A stretch of DNA of 64,000 nucleotides from Methylocella sp. (GTDB lineage: Bacteria > Pseudomonadota > Alphaproteobacteria > Rhizobiales > Beijerinckiaceae), in assembly GCA_037200525.1 (NCBI GenBank), contig JBBCGG010000001.1, forward strand, positions 645,526 through 709,525, read 5' to 3'. Numbering within the stretch: the stretch's first letter is position 1; every line of letters begins with the position of its first letter. Made by a program: the position numbers and the translations under genes. The notes beneath the pieces were generated by a model. The model was not told the DNA's origin, ran no database searches, and worked only from the letters and a program-made list of their open reading frames with translations. Of the stretch, positions 37,846 to 46,720 are shown one piece after another.

Positions 37846-39060
37846 ATGCCAACTATCAAGCTGACGAAACGCGCCATCGATAGTATCAAGCCTGAGTCTA
37901 AACGCGTCTTCTATTTTGATACAGACGCTAAAGGCTTCGGTTTGAAGGTGATGCCGTCTGGCGTGATGACTTGGATAGTCGAATATCGGCCGGGTGCTGG
38001 CGGACGAAGCGTTGGGAAGCGGCGAGTGACGCTTGGCAGATTTGGCGCACTGACAGCGGAGCAAGCGCGCGATTTGGCGAAGGACATTCTTGCTCGGGTG
38101 CATTCCGGCGAAGACCCTGCGGCGCGGAAGGTTGAGACCAAGGTTGCCAAGACCATCGACGAATTGTGCAGCATTTACCTCGCGGAAGCTGAGAAGGGAA
38201 ACGTGATCGGCAAGCGCGGAAGTCCCAAAAAAGCCTCGACGCTCGCCACGGATCGCGGCCGAATAGAACGGCATATCAAACCATTGCTTGGAAAGAAGCT
38301 TGTCCGGGATGTGTGCCGCATGGATGTCGAGCGATTCCTACGCGACGTCGCCGATGGCAGGACGGCAGCGGACGTGAAAACAAAAAAGCACGGACGAGCC
38401 ATTGTGACGGGCGGCAAGGGCACGGCGACCCGCACCGTGCGCTTGCTTGGTGGTATCTTCAGTTATGCCATCCGCGTCGGAATGCGCACCGATAATCCGA
38501 CCCATGGCGTCGCGAAATATGCGGATCAGCAAGGCGCGCGCTTTCTTAATACGGAAGAGCTTCAGCGATTGGGCACCGCGATCCGAGAGGCGGAAACCAC
38601 AGGGATTCCATGGAACACGGATCAGAACCAGTCCGGTGCAAAACATCTGCCGAAGAAAGAGGAAGACCGCCGGACGGTGGTGGGTCCGCATGCATCTGCC
38701 GCTATCCGGCTTTTGATCCTTACCGGCTGCCGCTTGGGTGAAATTCTGAACCTTCAATGGCGACATGTTGACCTGGAGCGCGGGCTCTTACATCTTGCGG
38801 ATTCCAAGACCGGCGCGAAGACTGTGGTGCTTGCCGCGCCTGCTCTCGAAGTTTTGGCCAGCATGCCTCGTATCGAAGGCTGTTCATATGTCATCGCGGG
38901 AGAAAACCCGAAAAGGCCGCGCAGTGACTTAAAGCGACCATGGGCGCTCATCATCCGGGCCGCTAACCTCGAAGGGCTTCGTATCCATGATCTGCGCCAC
39001 ACCTATGCGAGCCACGGCGCGTCGGCCGGAATGGGTCTCACTATCGTTGGTCGACTCTTA
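37846..39060 (+). pseudogene. Tyrosine integrase, truncated by an insertion sequence
   Basis: 405 codons of a P4-type integrase. The N-terminal DUF4102-like domain is seen in KLTKRAIDSIKPESKR and FGLKVMPSGVMTWIVEYRPG. The catalytic domain has ILTGCRLGEILNLQWRHVD (first arginine) and LRIHDLRHTYASHGAS (HxxR box). The reading stops at TIVGRLLG, exactly where the IS begins, so the final histidine/tyrosine block (normally GHSxxxTTxRYAH) is missing and the protein cannot recombine DNA. The ATG has GGAG upstream. The tRNA-Arg fragment next to it is the likely original attachment site. Confidence 0.9.
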
Positions 39061-39898
39061 GGGTCCAGACTCACAACCAGTAGCTGACGGTAGCGGCGAT
39101 GCAGACTGTCGCGAGGAAGTTTATGGCGTTTCGATCGTAGCGGGTAGCCACGCGCCTGAAGTCTTTCAGGCGGCAGAACATGCGTTCGATGGCGTTGCGG
39201 TTTCGATAGAGGAAGGGCGAGAAGCAGTTCTTCCACCTGCGATTGGCCTTGGGCGGGATATTCGGCATAGCTCCGCGCTCCTCGACCTGCCGACGGATCG
39301 CATTTGCGTCGTAGCCCTTGTCGCCATGGAGGATTTCGCAAGGAGGAAGTCGCGCGATAAGCTCCGCGCCCGCCGCGCGAACGGCGATTTGGCCGCCGGT
39401 GAGCATGAAAGACAGCGGGCGGCAGTCCGCATCGGTCAATGCGTGGATTTTGGTTGTGCGCCCGCCGCGCGAACGGCCGATGGCCTGATTCTTCTCCCCC
39501 CTTTGCCGCCACTGGCCGAGCGATGCGCCTTGACCGCCGAGGAGTCGATGAGGACCTGCGCCGGCGGCCCGCCTGCTTGCGCAAGCGCGTGGAACAGATC
39601 GATCCAAACGCCCTTAGCAGCCCAGCGAACGTAGCGATTGTAGAGAGTCTTCTTTGGCCCGTACTCCAGCGGCGCGTCAATCCAGCGTCCGCCAGATTTC
39701 AGCACATGAATGATCCCGCTGACCACCCGGCGATCATCGACGCCCGCCTTGCCGCGCGTGTCCGTGGGAAGATGCGGCGCGATCTTCGCGAACTGCGCGT
39801 CCGTCAGCCAGAATTGATCCCGATTCATAGTCGCTTCCTTTCGGAAGCTGTGAATCACAATCCGCCTGTCACGCCAACCATTTTATGGGTCTGGGCCC
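39061..39898 (-). mobile_element. IS5-family insertion sequence, second type (838 bp)
   Basis: Ends are imperfect inverted repeats GGGTCCAGACTCA and (complement) GGGCCCAGACCCA, with TA on both sides (39059-39060, 39899-39900). It differs from the 866-bp element in length, ends and transposase. It separates the truncated integrase from the truncated primase gene. Confidence 0.9.
39071..39828 (-). CDS. IS5-family transposase, two overlapping frames
   Basis: The first frame from ATG 39828 (AAGGAAGCG ribosome site) encodes MNRDQFWLTDAQFAKIAPHL and LIDSSAVKAHRSASGGKGG with the first catalytic aspartate. The second frame (to 39071) encodes HGDKGYDANAIRRQVEER and RNRNAIERMFCRLKDFRRVATRYDR, the remaining catalytic residues. 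They overlap around an AAAGGGGGG run near 39500, a likely -1 frameshift site, as in the other IS5-type element of this window. Confidence 0.88.
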
Positions 39899-41215
39899 TA
39901 GGAACTGTTCGAGCATTTCAAAGAATACTGCGCCCGGGCGAGCATCTTCTTGTGGTTCAATTTCCACAGCGTTTTGCATCGCCTCATCGACAATCTTCGA
40001 CCAGGAGTCAGCCTTCATTGGGGCAAAGGAGCGGTGGATTTTTTCCGCGCAGGCTAGCCGGAAGAGGTCAAACTTAATTAGTTGAGCGGTACTTAACTCT
40101 AGGCGGACATCATTGACCTCGGCAAACCAGATCCTCGGTTCCGTCAACAGAACGGCCAAACCGGTAATTGTCGGGCGTTCACCACCACCGTCTCCTACAC
40201 CAAACGGCCTGTTCCGGCAGACCCTGGAATTGCAATGCGAGTACATGGGCTCCGTGCCGCACTTATACTCGTAAGGCTTTTTTTCATATTGTTTTATCAT
40301 GTCGGATATTTCGGACGACGACCGTGGCGGATCACAAAATAGCCGATTGGCTTCTTCGAGTTTATTTTTCCAATCGTTAGGAAATACCTTTTTGTAGTAA
40401 ACGGCCATTTGCGTCAGCATGTTATTGCCGCCGCTGCCAACCCTCGCCCCATTCGCAGTCAAATTTTGAAGGCACGGAGGACCATCGGAAAAGTTGCCAG
40501 AGGACGCGGGCTGCTTTGATCCGTTAGCACGCCCTTGTGGCATCGACGAACGCTCGGTGCGATAATTGGCCAATTCGTCGGGCGATATCCGCGCCTGTTC
40601 CGCAAGCCGAATAAACTGCTCCATGGTCAGAGCGTCGCCTTGCCCGGTCAATCCAACCTGTTCTTGTAGCTTTCGGTTATAGGTCGAACCGAAGTAAGGC
40701 ATGATCATCCAGGACGGTAGATCACCACGCTCGATCAGAAGTTGGGTTTGCTTCGGAAAGATCTCGCTGCCGCTGAGACCGAGTTTCGCGGCCATGGCGT
40801 ACAAAGCTATCTGGACATCGCGCGCCGGGACTGGTTCCGATAAGAACACGAATAAGTGCAGCCCACCCGACTTCGATCGACATGGGACCACGGGAAGCTC
40901 AAGCTCGATAGCTCTAGCTATTATCGCGATGAGATCATCGTCATATTTGTCGTAGTCGATCGAACCCCAGCGACATTCGTTATTTTTGTCGATTGGACCA
41001 ATGCCAAGGGGCCTCGATCCGTTGACGTGTTGTCGCCATAGCTCCAGCGTTACCGGCTGCTTAAGCGTTTTCGCCGTCCCTTTTATTTCCATTTTGCCGT
41101 CTGTATCGCGGGCGACCGGTTCGCCATGCGTGCCATGCGCTCCGCTGTATCCGGCAAAAAGGGCTGCGAGCCGTTCGACATCGTCCCCTTCCGAAATAGT
41201 CCTTGTGGAGGTCAT
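39899..41215 (-). CDS. Archaeo-eukaryotic-type primase of a mobile element, 3' end cut by the IS
   Basis: 439 residues remain. The catalytic DxD pair of the AEP fold is in WGSIDYDKYDDD, the SGG-H motif in SKSGGLHLFVFLSEP and the third block in SGSEIFPKQTQLL. A downstream cysteine cluster (YKCGTEPMYSHCNSRVC) and FGVGDGG follow, as in phage and plasmid primases related to the TOTE-type AEP group. The role is initiation of replication of the element. The frame enters the IS at EMLEQFL and picks up eight foreign residues before a stop. GGGAGGGAG precedes ATG 41215, which overlaps the stop of the gene before it (ATGA), so it is the third gene of a coupled operon. Confidence 0.8.
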
Positions 41216-41490
41216 AGCTCCCTCCCAGCTAAACAGAAGCCGAGGGGATCGCGCCGAAAGTCGCGCCGGTTCTGCGGCCGCGCCAAAGCCCGTTGCGCTC
41301 GTTCCGAAGGCAGTTCGAAAACGTCGAGCCAGCGAAGAAAGCGCCCGACATCCGCGATCGTCCGCGCGCCGAGGCCGATCCGACAAAACGGGGTATCGCA
41401 CTGTGTGACCAGATCCCGTCGAAGTTCGTGCTTGCACGCGTCTTCGACGCGCGGGAGGAGCGTAATGCTGGCTTCGCGACCGTCCTGCAT
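41212..41490 (-). CDS. Small protein of unknown function, coupled to the primase
   Basis: 92 residues. Its TGA stop (41212-41214) overlaps the primase ATG, which supports it as a real gene. It is basic and arginine-rich with a central helical part (TIADVGRFLRWLDVFELPSE) and no known motif. It starts five bases after the previous small gene. A helper of replication is an inference from position only. Confidence 0.6.
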   Translation of the reverse strand: MQDGREASITLLPRVEDACKHELRRDLVTQCDTPFCRIGLGARTIADVGRFLRWLDVFELPSERAQRALARPQNRRDFRRDPLGFCLAGREL

Positions 41491-41495
41491 AGCTA

Positions 41496-41681
41496 TCAGA
41501 AAACCCGCTGTCCAAATTTAGAAGGAAAGGGTCCGCAGATCCTGTTCTGATCACGGACGCATTTTCGAAGCATTAAAGCCACCGTATTGCGAAAATCCTT
41601 GAATTCCCGCTGTTCCGCTGTTAATTTCGATTTTCTTTTACTTATATTCGTCCAGCCAGTATAGTTGCCAACGTCAGACAT
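41496..41681 (-). CDS. Small basic protein, first gene of the primase operon
   Basis: 61 residues, lysine/arginine-rich (SKRKSKLTAEQREFKDFRNT), with a GGAAAGGG site upstream of ATG 41681. No recognised family. It and the two following genes are packed with gaps of 5 and -4 bases. Confidence 0.55.
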   Translation of the reverse strand: MSDVGNYTGWTNISKRKSKLTAEQREFKDFRNTVALMLRKCVRDQNRICGPFPSKFGQRVF

Positions 41682-41742
41682 TGTAATGCCCTTTCCAATG
41701 TTTGAATAGTAATTCCCTTACTCTTAGACCATGCAAATCTCT

Positions 41743-41776
41743 GCCCACGGCGTTACCAGCGTCGTGGGCTTTTTTA
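41743..41776 (+). terminator. Rho-independent terminator without an assigned gene
   Basis: CCCACGGCGTTACCAGCGTCGTGGG flanked by G and followed by CTTTTTTAT: a 7-8 bp GC-rich stem and a T-run on the plus strand. No plus-strand gene precedes it in this interval, so it may end a small RNA or an antisense transcript of the primase operon leader. Confidence 0.65.
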
Positions 41777-41781
41777 TATTG

Positions 41782-41979
41782 TTAAGCCGCAGTTTGCTCG
41801 GCCGCGCGCTTTATTAAGTCTTCATGCAAAACACAGTGTTCGACGAAAGCTTGCCGCACGACGGCTGAAATCGAGATTTATCGTAGTTGCGCCAATGCTC
41901 CCGCTGCGGCGATCTGTTGTGGCGACAGCATTACGGGAATTTGTTTCCGTTTTTTGTCGACAGGTAATTTCGGTCGCAT
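41782..41979 (-). pseudogene. Small ribbon-helix-helix-like protein with a nonsense codon
   Basis: ATG 41979, with GAGG nine bases upstream, opens MRPKLPVDKKRKQIPVMLSP and QQIAAAGALAQLR, then TAA at 41878-41880, after which the same frame continues ISISAVVRQAFVEHCV up to a stop at 41782. The joined 64-residue sequence has the basic strand plus two-helix pattern of ribbon-helix-helix DNA-binding proteins. A single changed base could have made the stop. Such regulators are common in integrative elements. Confidence 0.55.
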
Positions 41980-42191
41980 GGGTATACCTCATATATACAT
42001 ATATTTAGCGATAAAACGACCTTTAAACCTATTTTTTTACGTCGTAAAGTTATTTTTATACAATTTCAATGGCTGACTTTTTCATTATCATAGATATGAG
42101 TACGTTTAAAACAATTTTTGTTCGTCTATAAATTCGGTTATAAATGATATAACACGTTATATCTCGTTACTAAACAGTTGAGTTGTTTTAA

Positions 42192-42416
42192 ATGGAATCA
42201 CAACTTACAGCCCAAGCGCAAAATGCACCTGATGATGTCTATATTTCGTCGGCGCAATTGCGCGCGATGTTTGGTGGCATTTCGCACATGACGGTCTCGC
42301 GGTGGCTTGCCGATCCGCGCGTCGGGTTCCCCCGGCCGATAAAGATCAGCTCGCGCAATTATTGGGCTCGGAGGGCTGTGCTGGAGTTTATCCGCCGTCG
42401 TAACGCCACCTATTAG
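42192..42416 (+). CDS. AlpA-like/excisionase-type HTH protein
   Basis: 74 residues. YISSAQLRAMFGGISHMTVSRWL followed by PRPIKISSRNYWARRAVLEF is the MerR-like HTH with the RxYW..V.EF ending of AlpA-type phage regulators and excisionases. These proteins activate the integrase or act as directionality factors. It is divergent from the primase operon and lies behind about 200 bases of A+T-rich DNA. Confidence 0.85.
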   Translation: MESQLTAQAQNAPDDVYISSAQLRAMFGGISHMTVSRWLADPRVGFPRPIKISSRNYWARRAVLEFIRRRNATY

Positions 42417-42437
42417 CCACCCAAACGAGAACACATC

Positions 42438-42557
42438 GTGAATCCCGGATACTTCAAACGGCCCGAAGACTGCAAGGCAAATATCGATGACGTACCTAAA
42501 CGTGATCTCGATGGGCGATTTCTGACTGTTCTAACGACTTCGGACAGTGCGCAATGA
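42438..42557 (+). CDS. Possible 39-residue protein after AlpA-like gene
   Basis: A GTG start 22 bases after the AlpA-like stop opens VNPGYFKRPEDCKANIDDVP and continues to TGA at 42555-42557, overlapping an ATG at 42554. The close packing suggests a real but short gene; no family is recognised. Confidence 0.35.
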   Translation: MNPGYFKRPEDCKANIDDVPKRDLDGRFLTVLTTSDSAQ

Positions 42558-42656
42558 CCACTCGGAAAGATCCGCGTGCTTGGCGCAAGATTGCACCGAA
42601 GATATGCTCCCCGTTATCGGCCGCAACGACCGTTGGCCGACAGCGGGGGGTACGTC

Positions 42657-43904
42657 ATGGATCGGGTCAACGTCGATCTTCAAAATTGCTATGGAATCAA
42701 GAAGCTCGAAAGGGAATTCGATTTCTCGGCGATGAGCGCGTACGCGATTTACGCCCCTAACGGGGTCATGAAGTCTTCTTTGGCCGCGACCTTCCAGGAT
42801 GCTGCTGCCAAAAGGAAGTCCGTCGATCGAATTGTCATCGCGCGAAAGACCAGTAGAAAAATTACCGATGAAACGGGGGGCAGAGATTGAAGGTGAGCGT
42901 ATCTTCGTGGTGGTGCAGTACGATGACCAATTCGGACCTACAGAGAAAACCTCCACTCTCCTCGTCAATGCTGAACTGAGAGAAGAATATTCGAAGCTAT
43001 TTGTCGCCATCGAAGAAGCGAAGGCCAAGCTTCTAAAGGCGATTCGCGAGCGGGCAGGATCGAAGCAGAATTTTGAAGGAGAGATTTCAAACACGTTTAC
43101 GAGCGGGGATGATATCGAGACGGCCCTTAATCGTATCGACAAAGAGCTTCGCGAACAGAACGAGGTCCTATTTTCAGATGTACAATACGACAAAATTTTC
43201 AATGACAAAGTATTAAAAGCGTTAGAAACAAAAGATTTGAAGATTGCAATTGATGGATATATTAGGAGATACAATAAGCTACTTGAGGATTCAACCTGTT
43301 TTAAGAAGGGGACGTTTGATTATTTCAACGCTGGCCAAAAGTGCTTGCTGCTAACGGATTTTTTAATGCAAAGCATACCGTCAATCTAAAGGGTTTGGGC
43401 GTCGCTGTGGAGGTCAATGACCAGAAAGAGCTAGAAGCTATAATTGAAAAGGAAAAAGATGCGATTATCAAAGACAGGGGTAATTTAGACGCAGTCTACA
43501 CCGCTTTATGTAAAAAGACGGGTGCCTCACCCAACGCCGCGATGCTAGTCAGCGATCTTATTACACAGGAAGCTGACGCTTGCTTGACAGTAGCCGCAGG
43601 TTTGAATTTCGAAAATAAAATAGTTCTGGCGATTGCTATTCGCCTTGAGGCTGAGAGATTTATCATAGGTAAGATTGCTGATCAGAATTTCATTGCCGGT
43701 ATCACCAAAGATCAAACTCAGGCTTTGATAGGAAAATTTAAGAAAGGGTTTCCGACCGAGCATAGCTCTATCCAGACCCTAGATCGAGTAGCCATCATGA
43801 CACCGGAAAATATTCATCTGAACTCTTTTATGTATGAGCCCATTATCGACATGTCCGACGAACACCTGAAAAAGCTCTATATCGCTGTAAAAACTCTGAC
43901 GTGA
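42657..43904 (+). pseudogene. AAA/SMC-like ATPase, frameshifted and internally reduced
   Basis: The start encodes MDRVNVDLQNCYGIKKLERE and the P-loop-like AIYAPNGVMKSSLAATF, seen in large SMC-like ATPases of mobile elements and phage defence. The frame shifts at about 42880 and again near 43360. Later segments contain a coiled-coil-like region and the C-terminal block TKDQTQALIGKFKKGFPTE, VAIMTPENIHLNSFMYEP and DMSDEHLKKLYIAVK. About 416 codons remain, well short of the 650-750 I would expect, and no Walker B is evident. The A+T content is higher than in neighbouring DNA, suggesting transfer. Confidence 0.65.
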
Positions 43905-43975
43905 ATGTTGAAAACTGTTCCAGGCGCTAGAACCGAGTGGGGAGTTTGAATATGGGATCGTCGGTTGTGCCCCTT

Positions 43976-44119
43976 TCATAACTTCCCCAACGGAATCTCG
44001 TCCCTTTCCCGCGCCGCCTTCCGGGCAACTTGCCGCTCGCCGTCGGTAGCGCCAGCGCCCGGCAAATGGAAATAGTCAGGAATGCCGGTCAGGCCATCGG
44101 CCAGAGCATGGATCACCAT
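43976..44119 (-). CDS. Possible small protein, start uncertain
   Basis: A 47-residue frame (MVIHALADGLTGIPDYFHLP...IPLGKL). The same frame is open upstream to a TAG at 44171-44173, so the true start may be frameshifted. No family is recognised; it follows the split small gene on the same strand. Confidence 0.3.
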   Translation of the reverse strand: MVIHALADGLTGIPDYFHLPGAGATDGERQVARKAARERDEIPLGKL

Positions 44120-44350
44120 TAAGACGCGATAGGCGTCGGCATGGCCGGGGAGCCGCCTGCTGCGATTCGCCTACTCCGCCGCATCAGTCTCGGGACTGAA
44201 ACCAGGCGCGGTCCATTCCGCTCCGGGCTCGAGCAGGGATGCGTCGATCTCGGCCGCCGTATCCTCAACGACTGCGCCGCCCATCATCTTAGCGCCTTTT
44301 GCAGTAGCCATGCGGCGCGACATTGTCGTTTCGTCGGTCATTCCGTTGTA

Positions 44351-45216
44351 GGCAGTAGTGACGAATTACCTGAGCATGATAGCAATAGCGGCGAGCAATA
44401 CGAAGCCTCGGTAGTTTGCGAGGAGCTTGTCGTATCGGGTTGCGACGCGCCGGAACTGCTTCAGTTTATTGAAGAAACGCTCGACGAGATTGCGCTCCTT
44501 GTAGAGCGCCTTGTCGTAGGGGAGCGGCGCGCGGCGATTGGATTTTGATGGGATCACCGGCTCAGCCTCACGCATAAGAACAGCCTTGCGCAAGTGATTG
44601 GCGTCATAACCTTTATCGGCGATGATCGCATCGGCCGCAAAGCCTTCGATCAGGGCGTGCGCTTTTGTGATGTCGTTGCGCTGCCCAGGTCCGAGAAGGA
44701 GCCGAACGGGGTTGCCGAGTGCGTCTGTCGCGGCGTGGATTTTGGTGCTCAAACCACCGCGAGAGCGGCCCAGGCCTTGGGCATCCGCCCCCCTTTGGCG
44801 ATCCTTGCGCCGGCCGCGTGCTGATGGGCGCGCACGATTGTTGAGTCGATCATCAGCCATTCGAGATCGGCCTCGGCGGTGAATGCCTCAAGAAATCCGT
44901 CCAAGGCGCCGCGCTCGATCCAGCGATAGTAGCGGCGTTTCACCGCCTGATGGTCGCCGAAGCGTTCGGGCAGATCGCGCCAGCGGCCGCCCGAGCGGGC
45001 CATCCATAACAGCGCGTCGACGAAGCGTCGATTGTCGCAGCGCGGCCCGCGCTGGCCGGCTCTTCCGCCTGGCACAAGATCACAAAGCCGCTCCCATTGA
45101 TCGTCTCGCAGCGCATCGACATCCCGAATCATCAAGGCTGATCTCCAAAAATCAGCCTTGAATCATGGAAAGATCCTCGCGAGAATCCCCCAAACGCCGA
45201 ATTCGTCACAACGGCC
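44351..45216 (-). mobile_element. IS5-family (IS427-like) insertion sequence, copy B
   Basis: 866 bp, same length and nearly the same sequence as the element at 11701-12566, but in opposite orientation. Ends GGCAGTAGTGACGAATT and (complement) GGCCGTTGTGACGAATT; TA on each side at 44349-44350 and 45217-45218. The left-end terminus differs from copy A at two positions that I could see. Confidence 0.92.
44366..45132 (-). CDS. IS5-family transposase, copy B, two overlapping frames
   Basis: First frame 45132-44749, second frame to 44366; both translated parts are the same as in copy A. The AAAGGGGGG slippage site is retained. Identity between the copies implies recent transposition. Confidence 0.9.
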
Positions 45217-45516
45217 TAGAGCTTTACTCGGTAGACCGTAATTTTATGTGCCATCGCTTTTTCCTTGCGGTCCATAGCTCGCCGCCGCCAGCGAAGCTCT
45301 CCGGCTCCTTGCTGCCTCTCGACTCCAACGCCCTCTGTGCGGTAACAGTCCCCTCTCTTTTGTTTCCTATTTGTTCTACAACGGATAGAGGCTTGTCGAG
45401 TCGGAAACGGGCTCCGGATTTGGCCTTCCGCAAATATCGAGGAACTCCCGGCTCTGCCTGTGATTACCCTTTAGAGCGAGCGCTCGCGGGCCGCCCCAAC
45501 TCCAAAGGTTTCTCAG

Positions 45517-45849
45517 ATGCTTATCGAATCGAGACCGATAGAAATCGCCAAGATCGAGAGCCTGGCGGAGCGCCTTTACGAGGGCGAGCTCGATCTCTTC
45601 GTAACGAGCCACGATGGCTGGGGCCTTCCAGCCGCCGAGCTTCGCAGGCTGTACAAGCAAGCCAGAGCCGAGGCGAAGGCGAAGAAAACTTGGGAGCACT
45701 GCTGCCATTTGGCGTTCGCGATCATATGGGCCGAGGAGTCCGACCTCGGAGGCGGACGCCAGCGACGGGCTAGGCCTGCACCCCCAACGGCTGCCGGCGA
45801 CGATAACCTGGTCCGAAAGGAGCTATCGCTGCTCCCGGAGCCGCGCTGA
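45517..45849 (+). CDS. Hypothetical protein
   Basis: 110 residues beginning MLIESRPIEIAKIESLAERL. The N-terminal 75 residues are helical with balanced composition (LYEGELDLFVTSHDGWGLPA, AELRRLYKQARAEAKAKKTW), the tail is arginine/proline-rich and perhaps out of the original frame. The ribosome site is weak. No family is recognised. Confidence 0.42.
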   Translation: MLIESRPIEIAKIESLAERLYEGELDLFVTSHDGWGLPAAELRRLYKQARAEAKAKKTWEHCCHLAFAIIWAEESDLGGGRQRRARPAPPTAAGDDNLVRKELSLLPEPR

Positions 45850-45862
45850 CGCATATTTTCCA

Positions 45863-46060
45863 TTACCGATGATGTGGTGCGAGAACGGTCGATAGGCACT
45901 CCGCATAGGTGTCGAGGATCCATTTGCGATCGACGTTTGACTTCGCGGTCGGGGAGCGGGTGAACGACTTACCCTCAGCTACAGCGACACAGTGCAGCAA
46001 CTTGAATGCTACCTCCTCGGCCGAATTTACGCCGATATGAACAGCAGACGTGTCGGTCAT
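45863..46060 (-). CDS. Hypothetical small protein
   Basis: 65 residues with a strong GGAGGGGG ribosome site before ATG 46060. It reads MTDTSAVHIGVNSAEEVAFK...LLHCVAVAEGKSF and ends LSTVLAPHHR; probably a small soluble helical protein. No domain is recognised. Convergent with the preceding plus-strand frame. Confidence 0.6.
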   Translation of the reverse strand: MTDTSAVHIGVNSAEEVAFKLLHCVAVAEGKSFTRSPTAKSNVDRKWILDTYAECLSTVLAPHHR

Positions 46061-46720
46061 GATATCCCCCTCCGAATAACTCAGCGAAAGTTAGCACAAT
46101 TGCCGCGCTTCTCCTGAAACTTTCGTCCTAGAGGCCTTCGAGAAGGAAGGGTCTGGGCGCTAATCCGGCCCCAAGCCCCTCCCGCACCAATAGTGTTTAG
46201 AGTTCGCTGGCTGGACGGGTTTAAGGGCTATACCGCCCGTGCTGACTGACCCTCGAAATCTAACATTTGTAGCGCATTGCAATCCCCGCAGATTGCTGCA
46301 GATGCAAAGAATTTCGTCTGTCGCCATGTCCGCCGAAGTGCCTCCGCGTCGTCGAAATCGAAAAATTACCCCGGCGCTAACCCGACCTCTAATCGGTCGT
46401 CTCGCCGATTATATTACACGACTCATATTATTGGAGTTTCGGGCCTAACATAAAGCGCGATGCGCTATGGCCGCGTTAGTCAAGGACGCATAACTGACTA
46501 GAGCCCCGCCTATCGATGAAGCAGGCGATCGGCCAATTGATCGCCAAAGCACCGGCCGCCGCGAAATCGCCCGATATTCCGATGTGCGGCGCATAGCGAC
46601 GAATCTCGCGTCTAACGCGACATCCGTAACGCGTTTGCTACGCGCTGCAACGGTTTTGTCACAAGCGTGCGGTCATAACCATCGCAGCGCTTTTCTCAAC
46701 AATCGGAGTGATAAGACCGC
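46061..46720. other. Leader region of the glycosyltransferase, no supported gene
   Basis: Contains one arm of an imperfect direct repeat (from 46156) and otherwise only short chance frames. The glycosyltransferase start is preceded by CGGAGTGATAAGACCGC, giving a GGAG site. Confidence 0.5.
46156..46183 (+). repeat. Direct repeat, left arm
   Basis: GGCGCTAATCCGGCCCCAAGCCCCTCC corresponds to GGCGCTAACCCGGCCCAAGCCCCTCC at 48133-48158. Weaker similarity continues for some 50 bases beyond (CCAAT, GCTGG-GGG-TTTA blocks). The two arms enclose the glycosyltransferase gene. Confidence 0.7.

Larger units (their letters stand above)
44171..45254 (-). pseudogene. Small 71-residue gene split by the IS (copy B)
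   Basis: ATG 45254 with AAGGA upstream gives MAHKITVYRVKL, then the IS intervenes at 45217. Beyond the IS, after removing one TA, the sequence continues in frame as YNGMTDETTMSRRMATAKGA and ends AAE-stop at 44171. The rebuilt protein is 71 residues with no recognised domain; it was probably a passenger gene of the integrative element. Confidence 0.7.

Noticed and set aside
42554-42760. 68-codon frame beginning MTTRKDPRAWRKIAP
   Set aside because: The start overlaps a previous stop, which is suggestive, but its second half only mirrors the ATPase start in another frame.
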